From: Bacteroidota bacterium
Lineage (GTDB): Bacteria > Bacteroidota > Bacteroidia > Flavobacteriales_F > PHOS-HE28
NCBI GenBank assembly: GCA_014584605.1
Contig: JACTMO010000084.1
Span: 1 to 64,000 of the forward strand
Length of the DNA stretch: 64,000 bases
Direction of reading: 5' to 3'
A program made the translations under genes and the position numbers. Under the pieces are notes generated by a model. That model had not been told where the DNA came from. It ran no database searches and was given only the letters and a program-made list of their open reading frames with translations. Below are positions 18,843 to 26,680 of this stretch, in pieces (the first letter of the stretch is position 1; every line of letters starts with the position of its first letter).

Positions 18843-19904
18843 TCAGCCTCCGGCCAGGCGTTCCAGGCCCTTGAGGTCGCGCAGCTGGATGTCGCGGCCG
18901 GCGCTTTCGATCAGGCCGTCGTGCTTGAGCTCGGTCAGGGTGCGGATCAGCGATTCGGTCGCCGTGCCCACGATGGAGGCGAGGTCCTCACGGCTGATGC
19001 GCACGCCGATGCCGGCGTCCTTTTCCTGGCCGAAGCGCTCGTGCAGGCGGAGCAGGGCCTGGGCCACGCGCTGGCGCACCGAGGCATAGGCCATCTCCAG
19101 CAGGCGGGCCTCCTTGTCCTTCACGTCCCGCGTCAGCAGGCGGATGAACCGGATGCTCACATCGCGGTCGCGGTAGAGCAGGGCGAGCAGGTCCTCGCGG
19201 GGAATGATGGCCACCTCGGAGTCCTCCAGGGCCTCGGCGGTCTCCGAGGAGCGGCCGCCCTCGAGCACGCCCATGTACCCCATGAAGTCGCCCGGGCCGT
19301 ACAGCCCGGTGACCAGCTCCTTCCCGTCCTTGTTCATGCGGAAGGTGCGCAGCTTGCCCTTGTGCACGAAATGGACGGCACGCAGTTCGTCGCCCTCATA
19401 GAAGAGGACCTCCTTGCGCGGCACGGCCCGCAGCTTGCGGTCGCGGCTGATGTCCTTGAGGGCGTCCACACCGCGGGCCTGGTCCATGAAGCGTTCCAGC
19501 CCCTCCAGGCTGTGGTCGAAGCCCTTGCGGAACAGGTCGCTGCGCCGCAGCCGGCCCTCGATGGCGTTGAGCAGCTCGCTCTCGTCGAACGGCTTGGTGA
19601 GGTAGTCGTCGGCGCCGAGCTCCATGCCTTTGCGTACCTCCGAGCGTTCGGCCTTGGCCGTCAGGAAGATGAAGGGCACCTCGGCGGTGGCCGGGTCGCG
19701 GCCCAGCAGGTGTAGCACCCCATAGCCGTCGAGCTCGGGCATCATGATGTCGCACAGCACCAGATCGGGCTGTGCCTTGCGGGCCATCTCCACGCCCCGT
19801 CGGCCGTTCTCGGCCTTCAGCACGCGGTAATTGGCCAGCTCCAGGATCTCGGCGGTGTTCTCGCGCACGTCGGCGTCGTCCTCAATGAGCAGGATGGTCT
19901 TCAT
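18843..19904 (-). CDS. Response regulator with Crp/Fnr-type cNMP-binding and HTH output
   Basis: 353-residue transcription regulator. An N-terminal receiver (1-120) has acidic residues 8-10, phospho-acceptor Asp52 in LCDIMMPELDG, Thr82 and Lys104. The middle part (about 150-265) is a cNMP-binding-type barrel (ELRAVHFVHKGKLRTFRMNK, LYGPGDFMGYMGVL). The C-terminal winged helix has the Crp HTH signature SREDLASIVGTATESLIRTL. No Fnr-type iron-sulfur cysteines are seen. The ATG overlaps the stop of the upstream histidine kinase gene by 4 bases, so the two are almost certainly a cognate pair. Candidate targets include the stress genes directly downstream. Confidence 0.93.
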   Translation of the reverse strand: MKTILLIEDDADVRENTAEILELANYRVLKAENGRRGVEMARKAQPDLVLCDIMMPELDGYGVLHLLGRDPATAEVPFIFLTAKAERSEVRKGMELGADDYLTKPFDESELLNAIEGRLRRSDLFRKGFDHSLEGLERFMDQARGVDALKDISRDRKLRAVPRKEVLFYEGDELRAVHFVHKGKLRTFRMNKDGKELVTGLYGPGDFMGYMGVLEGGRSSETAEALEDSEVAIIPREDLLALLYRDRDVSIRFIRLLTRDVKDKEARLLEMAYASVRQRVAQALLRLHERFGQEKDAGIGVRISREDLASIVGTATESLIRTLTELKHDGLIESAGRDIQLRDLKGLERLAGG

Positions 19905-21097
19905 GGGGTGGCCCTCGCGGGCAGGCTTATGGTGAAGGTGGTGCCCTCGCCCAGGCGGCTGGTGAAGCCGACGGTGCCGCCCATGAGGTCGAGGTAACGG
20001 CGCACGATGTTAAGGCCCAGACCGGTTCCCTGGATGGTGACGGCGTTGCCTGCCCGGAAGAACCGCTCGAACATGTGGGGCTGGTCCTCCTCGGGAATGC
20101 CGATGCCGCGGTCGGCCACCTCGATCGTGGCCTTTCCTTCCTGGATCGCGGTGCGCAGCGCGATGGGCCGGTCCTCCGGGGAGTATTTCATGGCGTTGGT
20201 GAGCAGGTTCCGCAGCACGTTGGCGATCATGCGCGGGTCCTGTTTCATGCGGCGCTCGGTGCCGGCATGGTCAAAACGGATCTCCTGGCCGGGCTTGGCC
20301 AGGTCGCGCAGTTCCTCGAGCACTTCGATACACAGGTCCACCAGGTCGAATTCCGCAGGAATGCACTGCACCTGGTCCAGCTCGAGCTTTTCCAGGCTCA
20401 GCAGGTCGTCCAGCATCACGGTGAGCTCGCGGACCTTGCTGCGCACCTTGACCACATGCCGCTCGATGTTCGCGCGGTGCGGCCCGTCGTTGTACCGCCC
20501 GATCAGGTCCACCGAGCTGAGGATGGTGCTCAACGGGGTGCGGAACTCGTGGCTGGCCATGCTCACGAAGCGCGACTTCAGGGCGTTGAGCTCCTTCTCC
20601 TTCTCGAGGGCCTCGCGCAGGTTGCGTTCGGCGGCCATCACCTCGGCGGTGCGCTGTTCCACCCGTTGCTCCAGATCGTCGTTCATCCGGCGCAGCTCGG
20701 CTTCCGCAGCGTGGCGTTTGGTGATGTCGGTGAGCAGGCCCATGACGTACATCTCCCCGTTAAGGGTGAAATGGTTCAGGCTCACCTCCACCGGGAAGGT
20801 GCTGCCGTCCTTGCGCTGCCCCTGTAGGTCGAGGCCGATGCCCATGGGCCGTTTGGCAGGGCGGGCCTCATAGCCGGCCCGGTGGCGCTGGTGCGCCCCT
20901 CGGTCCGAGAGGGGCACCAGCAGCTCTATGGACTTGCCGATCAGCTCGTTCGAGCCATAGCCGAAGAGTTCCTCCATGCGCGGGTTCACCAGCAGGATCG
21001 TCCCCCGCGCGCCCACCACCACCAAGCCCTCGGCCGCTGACTGGAACAGCAGCTCGCAGATGTGGGCCACATCGTTCTCGGCGATGGACGGGTGCAT
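19901..21097 (-). CDS. PAS-domain sensor histidine kinase
   Basis: 398 residues. A PAS sensor (about 8-130: LLFQSAAEGLVVVGARGTIL, MEELFGYGSNELIGKSIELL, with a PAC end LLTDITKRHAAEAELRR) leads through a coiled coil (about 135-172) to a HisKA domain with His183 in SMASHEFRTPLST. The HATPase domain carries the N box (NVLRNLLTNAMKYS), DRGIGIP and GTGLGLNIVRRYL. No membrane span is present, so it is cytoplasmic. An earlier Met at 21142 would start 1 bp after the upstream stop, but its leader is not PAS-like. Signal unknown; the upstream thiol-dioxygenase-like gene hints at redox or sulfur. Confidence 0.93.
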   Translation of the reverse strand: MHPSIAENDVAHICELLFQSAAEGLVVVGARGTILLVNPRMEELFGYGSNELIGKSIELLVPLSDRGAHQRHRAGYEARPAKRPMGIGLDLQGQRKDGSTFPVEVSLNHFTLNGEMYVMGLLTDITKRHAAEAELRRMNDDLEQRVEQRTAEVMAAERNLREALEKEKELNALKSRFVSMASHEFRTPLSTILSSVDLIGRYNDGPHRANIERHVVKVRSKVRELTVMLDDLLSLEKLELDQVQCIPAEFDLVDLCIEVLEELRDLAKPGQEIRFDHAGTERRMKQDPRMIANVLRNLLTNAMKYSPEDRPIALRTAIQEGKATIEVADRGIGIPEEDQPHMFERFFRAGNAVTIQGTGLGLNIVRRYLDLMGGTVGFTSRLGEGTTFTISLPARATP

Positions 21098-21143
21098 GGG
21101 CAGGCGAAGACGGCCACAAGGTAGCCCGTGCTGCGCGTCCATC

Positions 21144-21668
21144 TCACCGCTTGCTCGCCGGGGGCACCGGCCGGAGACGCCCGTTGCCGCTCCTGCTGTC
21201 GTACACGTTCCAACTGCGCAGGGGGCGGGCGTAGATGTGCAGGCTCATGCTGCGCATGGGCAGGGGGTTGGTGAACCGGTGGAGGCTGGCCCCTTTGGGC
21301 AGGTGGCTCAGGTCCTCCACCGTGAGCCGTCGCTCCTCTGTGCACACCAACAGGCCGTCCTCGTCCAGCCGGTATCGCTCCTCCGCCAGCTCGCCGCGGA
21401 CCGGACGCACCCAGCCCTCCTCGGCGCCGTAGTCGTGGATGCTGGTGCCCTGCCCGGGCTCGAAACAGATGAGCATGAGCTCCATGTCCGTTGTGCGCAG
21501 CAGGCAGTTGCGGGTATAGTGCCGGTTGTTCCAGGTGGCCTTGCCGGCCAGCTCCTCGGCGGGCACCTCGGCCGATCGGAGCACACGCTCATAAGCCGAA
21601 CGCGACCGGGCCTTGCGCAACGCGGCCAGCAGTCCAGGTAGGGTGCGGATGCCGGGCTGCATGAGCAT
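21144..21668 (-). CDS. Cysteine dioxygenase-family cupin with an altered iron ligand
   Basis: 174 residues matching the cysteine dioxygenase family over the whole length: ATWNNRHYTRNCLLRT, ELMLICFEPGQGTSIHDY, LHRFTNPLPMRSMSLHIYARPL. In characterised enzymes iron is held by three histidines. Here the first (His78) and third (His130) are present and the active-site Tyr (Tyr146) is kept, but the residue aligned with the second histidine is Tyr80 (SIHDY instead of SIHDH). It may have altered metal chemistry, be a sensor, or be inactive. It heads the run that continues with the PAS kinase and Crp-type regulator. Confidence 0.85.
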   Translation of the reverse strand: MLMQPGIRTLPGLLAALRKARSRSAYERVLRSAEVPAEELAGKATWNNRHYTRNCLLRTTDMELMLICFEPGQGTSIHDYGAEEGWVRPVRGELAEERYRLDEDGLLVCTEERRLTVEDLSHLPKGASLHRFTNPLPMRSMSLHIYARPLRSWNVYDSRSGNGRLRPVPPASKR

Positions 21669-21803
21669 GGAACGGTTCTTGGCGCGAACCTACCGGGTGC
21701 CCGGGTCGGCGCGCATGACGTAGGTCAGTCCCCCCTGCGGATGGGTGATGGTCAATCCCGGATCGGCATGTTATTCGCAACTTGCGGTCCACAAACACGA
21801 ACC

Positions 21804-22400
21804 ATGATGAGAACCCTCGCACTCCTGCTGGTGGCCGGTATCACCCTCCCGCTGTCGGCCCAAAAGATGAAAATGGTCTCCGGATCGTTCGATGCCCTGA
21901 AGGGCGAAAAGACCGTGGACCTGCGGTTCACCTACGAGAACATGAAGGTGGGCAAGCACGCCGAGGCCGACTACCTGGCCAAGAAGGTGAAGGAGTACAA
22001 CGAGAAGGAGGCCGGCAAGGGCGACAACTTCGCCAAGAGCTGGGTGGCCGACCGCGTGGCGCGCTTCGAGCCCAAGTTCGAGGAGCTGTTCAATGACGAG
22101 GGCCCGGTGAGCGGGTCACGCGACAACGCCGAGGCCAAGTACAGCTTCGTGGTCAACACCGACTTCACCGAGCCGGGCTACAACATCGGGGTGAGCAAGA
22201 TGCCCGCCAGCATCAACGCCACCATCAAGCTGGTGGAGAAGGCAAGCGGCAGCGAGCTGGGTGCCATGACGGTGGTGGGGGTGCCGGGCTCGCAGTTCGG
22301 CGGCTACGACTTCGACACCGGCACGCGTCTGGCCGAATCGTATGCAAAACTGGGCAAGGAGCTGCGCAAGTGGCTTGCCAAGAAGGTGTACGGCAAGTAG
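21804..22400 (+). CDS. Secreted hypothetical protein (198 aa)
   Basis: A signal peptide (MMRTLALLLVAGITLPLSAQ) is followed by an acidic and lysine-rich soluble domain: DLRFTYENMKVGKHAEADYL, RFEPKFEELFNDEGP, TDFTEPGYNIGVSKMPASIN and a closing segment YDFDTGTRLAESYAKLGKELRKWLAKKVYGK (positions about 168-198). I do not recognise the family. It ends before a perfect 14-bp stem that separates it from the convergent gene. Probably periplasmic. Confidence 0.75.
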   Translation: MMRTLALLLVAGITLPLSAQKMKMVSGSFDALKGEKTVDLRFTYENMKVGKHAEADYLAKKVKEYNEKEAGKGDNFAKSWVADRVARFEPKFEELFNDEGPVSGSRDNAEAKYSFVVNTDFTEPGYNIGVSKMPASINATIKLVEKASGSELGAMTVVGVPGSQFGGYDFDTGTRLAESYAKLGKELRKWLAKKVYGK

Positions 22401-22419
22401 GTCATCGGCTTCTATGTAA

Positions 22420-22450
22420 CGGAACAGGCGGCCCCGGGCCGCCTGTTCCG
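22420..22450. terminator. Bidirectional hairpin between convergent genes
   Basis: Perfect 14-bp inverted repeat CGGAACAGGCGGCC / GGCCGCCTGTTCCG with a 3-nt loop, placed between the convergent ends of the secreted protein at 22400 and the coiled-coil protein at 22471. There is no long T-run, but position and symmetry fit a shared terminator. Confidence 0.7.
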
Positions 22451-22470
22451 TTCCCGGGCTGCGGCCGGGC

Positions 22471-22872
22471 TCACATCCACTTGGCCAGCCAGTGGTGGAA
22501 CTCGTCCTTCAGCTCGCGATACAGCTTCTCGAAGGTCTCCATCCGGTCGCGCAGCGCCACGTGGTCCTTGAACAGGCGGTGCTCGATGGCCACCGGATGC
22601 TCCTTGCTCTCCTTTTCCAGGAAGTTCTCGTGGCCCTTGATGTCGTGGCGCAGCTCGTCGATCACCTCGCGCTCGCGGATGTACTGGTTCTGGAAGTGCT
22701 CCACCTGGGCCAGCACCTCGGCGGCCGTGTTGCGGGACACGACCTCCTCGAGCCTCCGCTCGAAGATGCCGATCTCATCCTTGTAGAACCGGAGCCGGTT
22801 GAGCCACACCTGATGGTCGAAGTGCAGGTCGCCGATGTGTTTATGGGTCTGTGCTTGGGTGGCGGTGGTCAT
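22471..22872 (-). CDS. Coiled-coil hypothetical protein (133 aa)
   Basis: A highly charged, all-helical protein: HIGDLHFDHQVWLNRLRFYK, RRLEEVVSRNTAAEVLAQVE, FQNQYIREREVIDELRHDIK and DRMETFEKLYRELKDEFHHW. No signal peptide, membrane span or catalytic motif. Proteins of this look are common in Bacteroidota without an assigned role. It lies downstream of citrate synthase on the same strand, beyond that gene's terminator. Confidence 0.72.
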   Translation of the reverse strand: MTTATQAQTHKHIGDLHFDHQVWLNRLRFYKDEIGIFERRLEEVVSRNTAAEVLAQVEHFQNQYIREREVIDELRHDIKGHENFLEKESKEHPVAIEHRLFKDHVALRDRMETFEKLYRELKDEFHHWLAKWM

Positions 22873-22917
22873 GTCGGTTGGGGGCTTTGGGGGCTGAAGG
22901 TCGCATCTGCCGACCGT

Positions 22918-22948
22918 AAAACAAAGCCCCGGCGTCCGGGCCGGGGCT
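22918..22948 (-). terminator. Intrinsic terminator after citrate synthase
   Basis: On the minus strand, just past the end of the citrate synthase gene, AGCCCCGG / CCGGGGCT forms an 8-bp stem with an 8-nt loop, followed by TTTGTTTTAC. Confidence 0.75.
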
Positions 22949-22971
22949 GAGGCAGGTCATGGCAGAAGGCC

Positions 22972-24261
22972 TTAGCCGCGGTCCTTCAAGGCCACATAAT
23001 CGCGTTTGGTGACGCCGGTGTAGATCTGGCGGGGCCGTCCGATGGGCTCCTTGTTCTCCACCATCTCCTTCCATTGGGCGATCCAGCCGGGCAGCCGCCC
23101 CATGGCGAACATCACGGTGAACATGCGCGTGGGGATGCCGATGGCGCGGTAAATGATGCCGCTGTAGAAATCCACGTTGGGGTAGAGCTTGCGGCTCACG
23201 AAGTAGTCGTCCTTGAGGGCGATCTCCTCCAGCTGCTTGGCGATCTCCAGCACGGGGTCCGAGATGCCCAGCTTCAGCAGCACATCGTCACAGGCCTTCT
23301 TGATGATCCGGGCCCGCGGGTCGAAGTTCTTGTACACCCGGTGGCCGAAGCCGAAGAGCCGGAAGGGGTCGTTCTTGTCCTTGGCCTTGTTCACCCACTT
23401 GTGGATGTCGCCCCCATCGTTGCGGATGGTCTCGAGCATCTCGATCACCTCCTGGTTGGCGCCGCCGTGCAGTGGGCCCCAAAGCGCCGCAATGCCGGCG
23501 CTGACCGCGCTGTACAGGTTGGCCTGGCTGCTGCCCACCATGCGAACGGTGCTGGCGCTGCAGTTCTGCTCGTGGTCGGCGTGCAGGATCAGCAGCTTGT
23601 TCAACGCATCGCTCACCACGGGGTCCACCCGGTACTCCTCGGTGGGCAGGCCGAACATCATGTACAGGAAGTTGTCCACGTAACCGAGCTTGTTGCTCGG
23701 GTACATGTACGGATGGCCCAGGTTGTTCTTGTAGCTGATGGCCGCGAGCGTGGGCATCTTGGCGATGAGGCGGAAGATGGTGCGCTCACGGTCCTTCATG
23801 GGCCGGTGGGGGTCCTGGCTCTTGGGGTAGAAGGTGCTCAAGGAGTTCACCATCGCGCTGAGGATCCCCATGGGGTGCGCGTTGTTGGGGAAGAACTCGA
23901 AGAACCGCTTCAAGTCCTCATGCACCAGCGAGTGATAGCGGATGTTGCCCTGGAATTCCTCCATCTGCCGCTTGTTGGGCAGGTCCCCGTTCAGCAGGAG
24001 GTAGGCCACCTCCAGGAAGCTGCTCTTCTCGGCCAGCTGCTCGATGGGATAGCCCCGGTAGTGCAGGATGCCCTCCTCACCGTCCAGGAAGGTGATGGCA
24101 CTGGTGGTGGCCCCGGTGTTCTTGTACCCCAGGTCCAGGGTGATGTACCCGCTTTCCTCGCGCAGCTTGCTGATGTCGATCGCCTTCTCGCCCTCCGAAC
24201 CCACGATCACCGGCAGTTCGTAGGTCTTTCCCTCCAGAATGATCTTCGCTTTCTCGCTCAT
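22972..24261 (-). CDS. gltA: Citrate synthase
   Basis: Condenses acetyl-CoA and oxaloacetate to citrate, the entry step of the TCA cycle. 429 residues, the length of the type II hexameric bacterial enzymes. An N-terminal beta domain comes first (KIILEGKTYELPVIVGSEGE), then the active-site histidines in LHADHEQNCSAS and WGPLHGGANQEV, GFGHRVYKNFDPRA, and the catalytic Asp in PNVDFYSGI. The start MSEKAKIILEGKTY matches the family; an upstream in-frame extension from 24408 would cross the promoter box at 24310. Confidence 0.97.
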   Translation of the reverse strand: MSEKAKIILEGKTYELPVIVGSEGEKAIDISKLREESGYITLDLGYKNTGATTSAITFLDGEEGILHYRGYPIEQLAEKSSFLEVAYLLLNGDLPNKRQMEEFQGNIRYHSLVHEDLKRFFEFFPNNAHPMGILSAMVNSLSTFYPKSQDPHRPMKDRERTIFRLIAKMPTLAAISYKNNLGHPYMYPSNKLGYVDNFLYMMFGLPTEEYRVDPVVSDALNKLLILHADHEQNCSASTVRMVGSSQANLYSAVSAGIAALWGPLHGGANQEVIEMLETIRNDGGDIHKWVNKAKDKNDPFRLFGFGHRVYKNFDPRARIIKKACDDVLLKLGISDPVLEIAKQLEEIALKDDYFVSRKLYPNVDFYSGIIYRAIGIPTRMFTVMFAMGRLPGWIAQWKEMVENKEPIGRPRQIYTGVTKRDYVALKDRG

Positions 24262-24309
24262 GGCCTGCGCGTGGTCGGTGGTGCTGTGGGGTTTCCGGTT
24301 GAACGGGCG

Positions 24310-24317
24310 CAAAGGTA
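24310..24317 (-). promoter_or_regulatory. -7 promoter box TACCTTTG of citrate synthase
   Basis: Exact TAnnTTTG match on the minus strand, 48 bp upstream of the gltA start. It supports the shorter protein start and a leader of about 40 bases. A -33 element is not clear. Confidence 0.55.
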
Positions 24318-24370
24318 ACATCCATGCGGTCCCTCCTTCCGGATCGAACGCGCCGGTGTACGCGATCAGG

Positions 24371-24406
24371 GGGGAAAAGATGCGGGGCGCCCCCTGGACG
24401 CCCCGC
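24371..24406 (-). terminator. Intrinsic terminator after the LTxxQ-type secreted protein
   Basis: On the minus strand, GCGGGGCG / CGCCCCGC forms an 8-bp stem (24382-24389 with 24399-24406) followed by ATCTTTTCCC, about 20 bp beyond the stop of the gene at 24428. Confidence 0.7.
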
Positions 24407-24427
24407 ACCTTCCGTCCCGAAGGCCGG

Positions 24428-24829
24428 TCATTCCGGATGCTCCGGCCGCTCGCGGGCCGGCCGGTCCTGGCGTTTCTCGGCCTGCTTGCGCCGCTGCTCC
24501 AGCAGCCGTTCGTACTGCTGCGGGGTCAGCACGGCCTTGAGGTCCTCATCGTACGCGGCCCGCAGCTCCTGCCGTTTGGCGTCGCGCGTGGCCTTGTCCT
24601 CCGCACGGGCCTGCTCGACGGCCTGGGCGAACTTGAGGTTGACGGCCTGCACCTGCGCCACCTGGTCCTCGGTGAGCTGCAGGGTGGTGCGCATGTGCTC
24701 GGTGCGGCGCTGGGCGCGGGTGGCCGCATCCTCGGGGGCGCGTTCGCGCACGGGGCTACGGTCCTGGGCGTTCAGGGGCGAGGCGGCCAGCAACAAGGCC
24801 GACAAGGGGATGAAGAGGGTGCGGATCAT
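24428..24829 (-). CDS. Small secreted LTxxQ-type (Spy/CpxP-like) protein
   Basis: 133 residues: signal peptide (cleaved near LNA-QD), then a helical, Arg/Glu/Gln-rich domain. Two LTxxQ-type motifs are visible: TLQLTEDQVAQVQAVNLKF and AVLTPQQYERLLEQRRKQAE. Such proteins act as periplasmic chaperones or stress sensors in enterobacteria; in Bacteroidota they are mostly uncharacterised. It has its own terminator downstream and follows the succinate-semialdehyde dehydrogenase gene. Confidence 0.8.
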   Translation of the reverse strand: MIRTLFIPLSALLLAASPLNAQDRSPVRERAPEDAATRAQRRTEHMRTTLQLTEDQVAQVQAVNLKFAQAVEQARAEDKATRDAKRQELRAAYDEDLKAVLTPQQYERLLEQRRKQAEKRQDRPARERPEHPE

Positions 24830-24883
24830 GGTCGTTCGGGTTCGGGTATAGGACGTACGCGCCTGGGAAAGGTTCAACCGGCC

Positions 24884-26329
24884 TCAGCGCAGGTCGGCCA
24901 CCGCAATGTACTTCCGTTCCAGGAACGGTTCGAGGGCGTGCGGTCCGCCTTCCCGCCCAAGGCCGCTCTCCTTCACCCCGCCGAAAGGCGCGGCGGCCGT
25001 GCTGATGAGCCCGGTGTTGACACCGATCATGCCCGCCTCCAGCGCCTCGCTCACCCGCCAGCTGCGCGCCAGGTCCCGGGTGAACAGGTAGGCCGCCAGA
25101 CCATGGGTGGTGGCGTTGGCCACGGCCACGGCCTCCTCCTCCCGCCCGAACCGCATCACGGGCAGCACCGGGCCGAAGATCTCCTCCCGCATGCACGCCA
25201 TCTCCGGCGTGGCGTCCAGCAGGACCGTGGGGGGCATGAAGCGGCCATGGAGCGGGGCCTCGGAACCGCCCACCACCGCCCGCGCACCCCGCGTCCGCGC
25301 ATCCTCCAGGATGCGCATGACCTTGGCCGCTGCACGGTCGTCGATCAAGGGGCCCAGCTGCACCCCCGGCTCCAGGCCGTGCCCCATCCGCAGGGCGGCG
25401 ACCCGGTCCGCCAGGGCGCGGAGGAAGGCGTCGGCGATGCCGTGTTGCACCAGCACCCGGTTGGTGCACACGCAGGTCTGCCCCGCATTGCGGAACCTGC
25501 TGGCCACCACAGCCTCAGCGGCGGCCACGGGGTCGGCGTCGTCGAACACCAGTGCGGGCGCGTTGCCGCCCAGCTCAAGGCTCACGTGCTTCACCGTGCC
25601 GGCGGCTTGTGCCATCAGCAGCTTACCCACGGCCGTGCTTCCCGTGAAGGAGAGCATGCGCACCCGGGGGTCGGTGCTGAGCACCGTACCCACCCTGGCA
25701 GGATCGCGGGTCGGGACCACATTGAGCACACCGGGAGGCAGGCCACAGCCTTCGGCCGACCTGGCCAGCGCGAGGGCCGTGAGCGGGGTGAGCTCGCTGG
25801 GCTTGAGCACCACCGTACAACCGGCCGCCAGGGCCGGTGCCACCTTGCGGGTGACCATGCTGAGCGGGAAGTTCCACGGCGTGATGGCGGCCACCACCCC
25901 CACGGGCTGTTGCAGGACGAGCAGCCTCCGGTCCGCCTGTTCCGTGGGGATCACCGCGCCCAGCGTGCGTGGCGCCTCCTCGGCACACCATTGCAGGAAG
26001 GAGGCGCCGTAGCGCACCTCGGCCCGTGCCTCGGCCAGGGGCTTGCCGCTCTCTCGCGTCATCCCTTCCGCCAGGGCCTGCCCCTCCCGCAGAATGGCCT
26101 CGTGCCACCCCATCAGCATGGCCGACCGCTCCCGCGCGGTCAGCGCGGCCCAGGACCGCTGGGCCTCGTGCGCTGCGGCGACGGCATCGTTGGCATCGCG
26201 ATCGTCGCAGTCGGGGCAGCTGCCCACCTCGCTGCCGTCCCCGGGGTCGAGCACGGTGAACCGCCTGCCGGCCCGCGCAGCGCGCCACGCTCCGGCGATG
26301 AAGGCTTCGGCGTGGATCGGTGTGTTCAT
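24884..26329 (-). CDS. gabD: NAD(P)-dependent succinate-semialdehyde dehydrogenase-like enzyme
   Basis: 481-residue aldehyde dehydrogenase of the GabD type: PWNFPLSMVTRKVAPALAAG near residue 150, VLKPSELTPLTAL, the NAD-binding FTGSTAVGKLL, the glutamate motif SLELGGNAP, and the catalytic cysteine in NAGQTCVCTNR, which also has the second cysteine common in GabD. The C-terminal end FGGVKESGLGREGG is typical. It probably oxidises succinate semialdehyde to succinate, feeding the TCA cycle next to gltA. Closely related aldehydes (glutarate semialdehyde) cannot be excluded. Confidence 0.88.
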   Translation of the reverse strand: MNTPIHAEAFIAGAWRAARAGRRFTVLDPGDGSEVGSCPDCDDRDANDAVAAAHEAQRSWAALTARERSAMLMGWHEAILREGQALAEGMTRESGKPLAEARAEVRYGASFLQWCAEEAPRTLGAVIPTEQADRRLLVLQQPVGVVAAITPWNFPLSMVTRKVAPALAAGCTVVLKPSELTPLTALALARSAEGCGLPPGVLNVVPTRDPARVGTVLSTDPRVRMLSFTGSTAVGKLLMAQAAGTVKHVSLELGGNAPALVFDDADPVAAAEAVVASRFRNAGQTCVCTNRVLVQHGIADAFLRALADRVAALRMGHGLEPGVQLGPLIDDRAAAKVMRILEDARTRGARAVVGGSEAPLHGRFMPPTVLLDATPEMACMREEIFGPVLPVMRFGREEEAVAVANATTHGLAAYLFTRDLARSWRVSEALEAGMIGVNTGLISTAAAPFGGVKESGLGREGGPHALEPFLERKYIAVADLR

Positions 26330-26680
26330 GGCATGGGCCGGTTATTGGATCGGGGGGTGTGCTGGCGGGCGGCCGGTCCGTGGCAGGCGGAGCGAGGGTC
26401 TCCCGTGGTCGGCCACATCGTCGAACGCTGGCGTGCCGCGATGCCCGCGTCCGTGGACCCGGAGGTCCACCAAGGTCGGCAGTACCGCAGCGACCTGCAC
26501 CGCTCTCCACGGCGGGGGAGCGGACCGTTCCATGCGCCATGATCAGCGTTCTGCATGGTGCTGCAAAGGAACTGGAAGCGATCAGCGGCGCAACCGGTCG
26601 CGAAACCGCGCCAGGACGATCAGCGGCGCGTCGGCAGGAACGGCGCCCCGGCCGGTCGGCTCGCGCCGCATCTTTGTTCC
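26330..26680. other. 350-bp intergenic region
   Basis: Between two divergent genes. I see no RNA gene, terminator or credible coding region. A CATCTTTG sequence at 26669-26676, one base off the TAnnTTTG box, lies 4 bp before the start of the gene at 26681 and may be its promoter, giving an almost leaderless transcript. Confidence 0.4.

Noticed and set aside
24239-26542. A 767-residue plus-strand frame
   Set aside because: Covers succinate-semialdehyde dehydrogenase and the LTxxQ protein in antisense; no domain.
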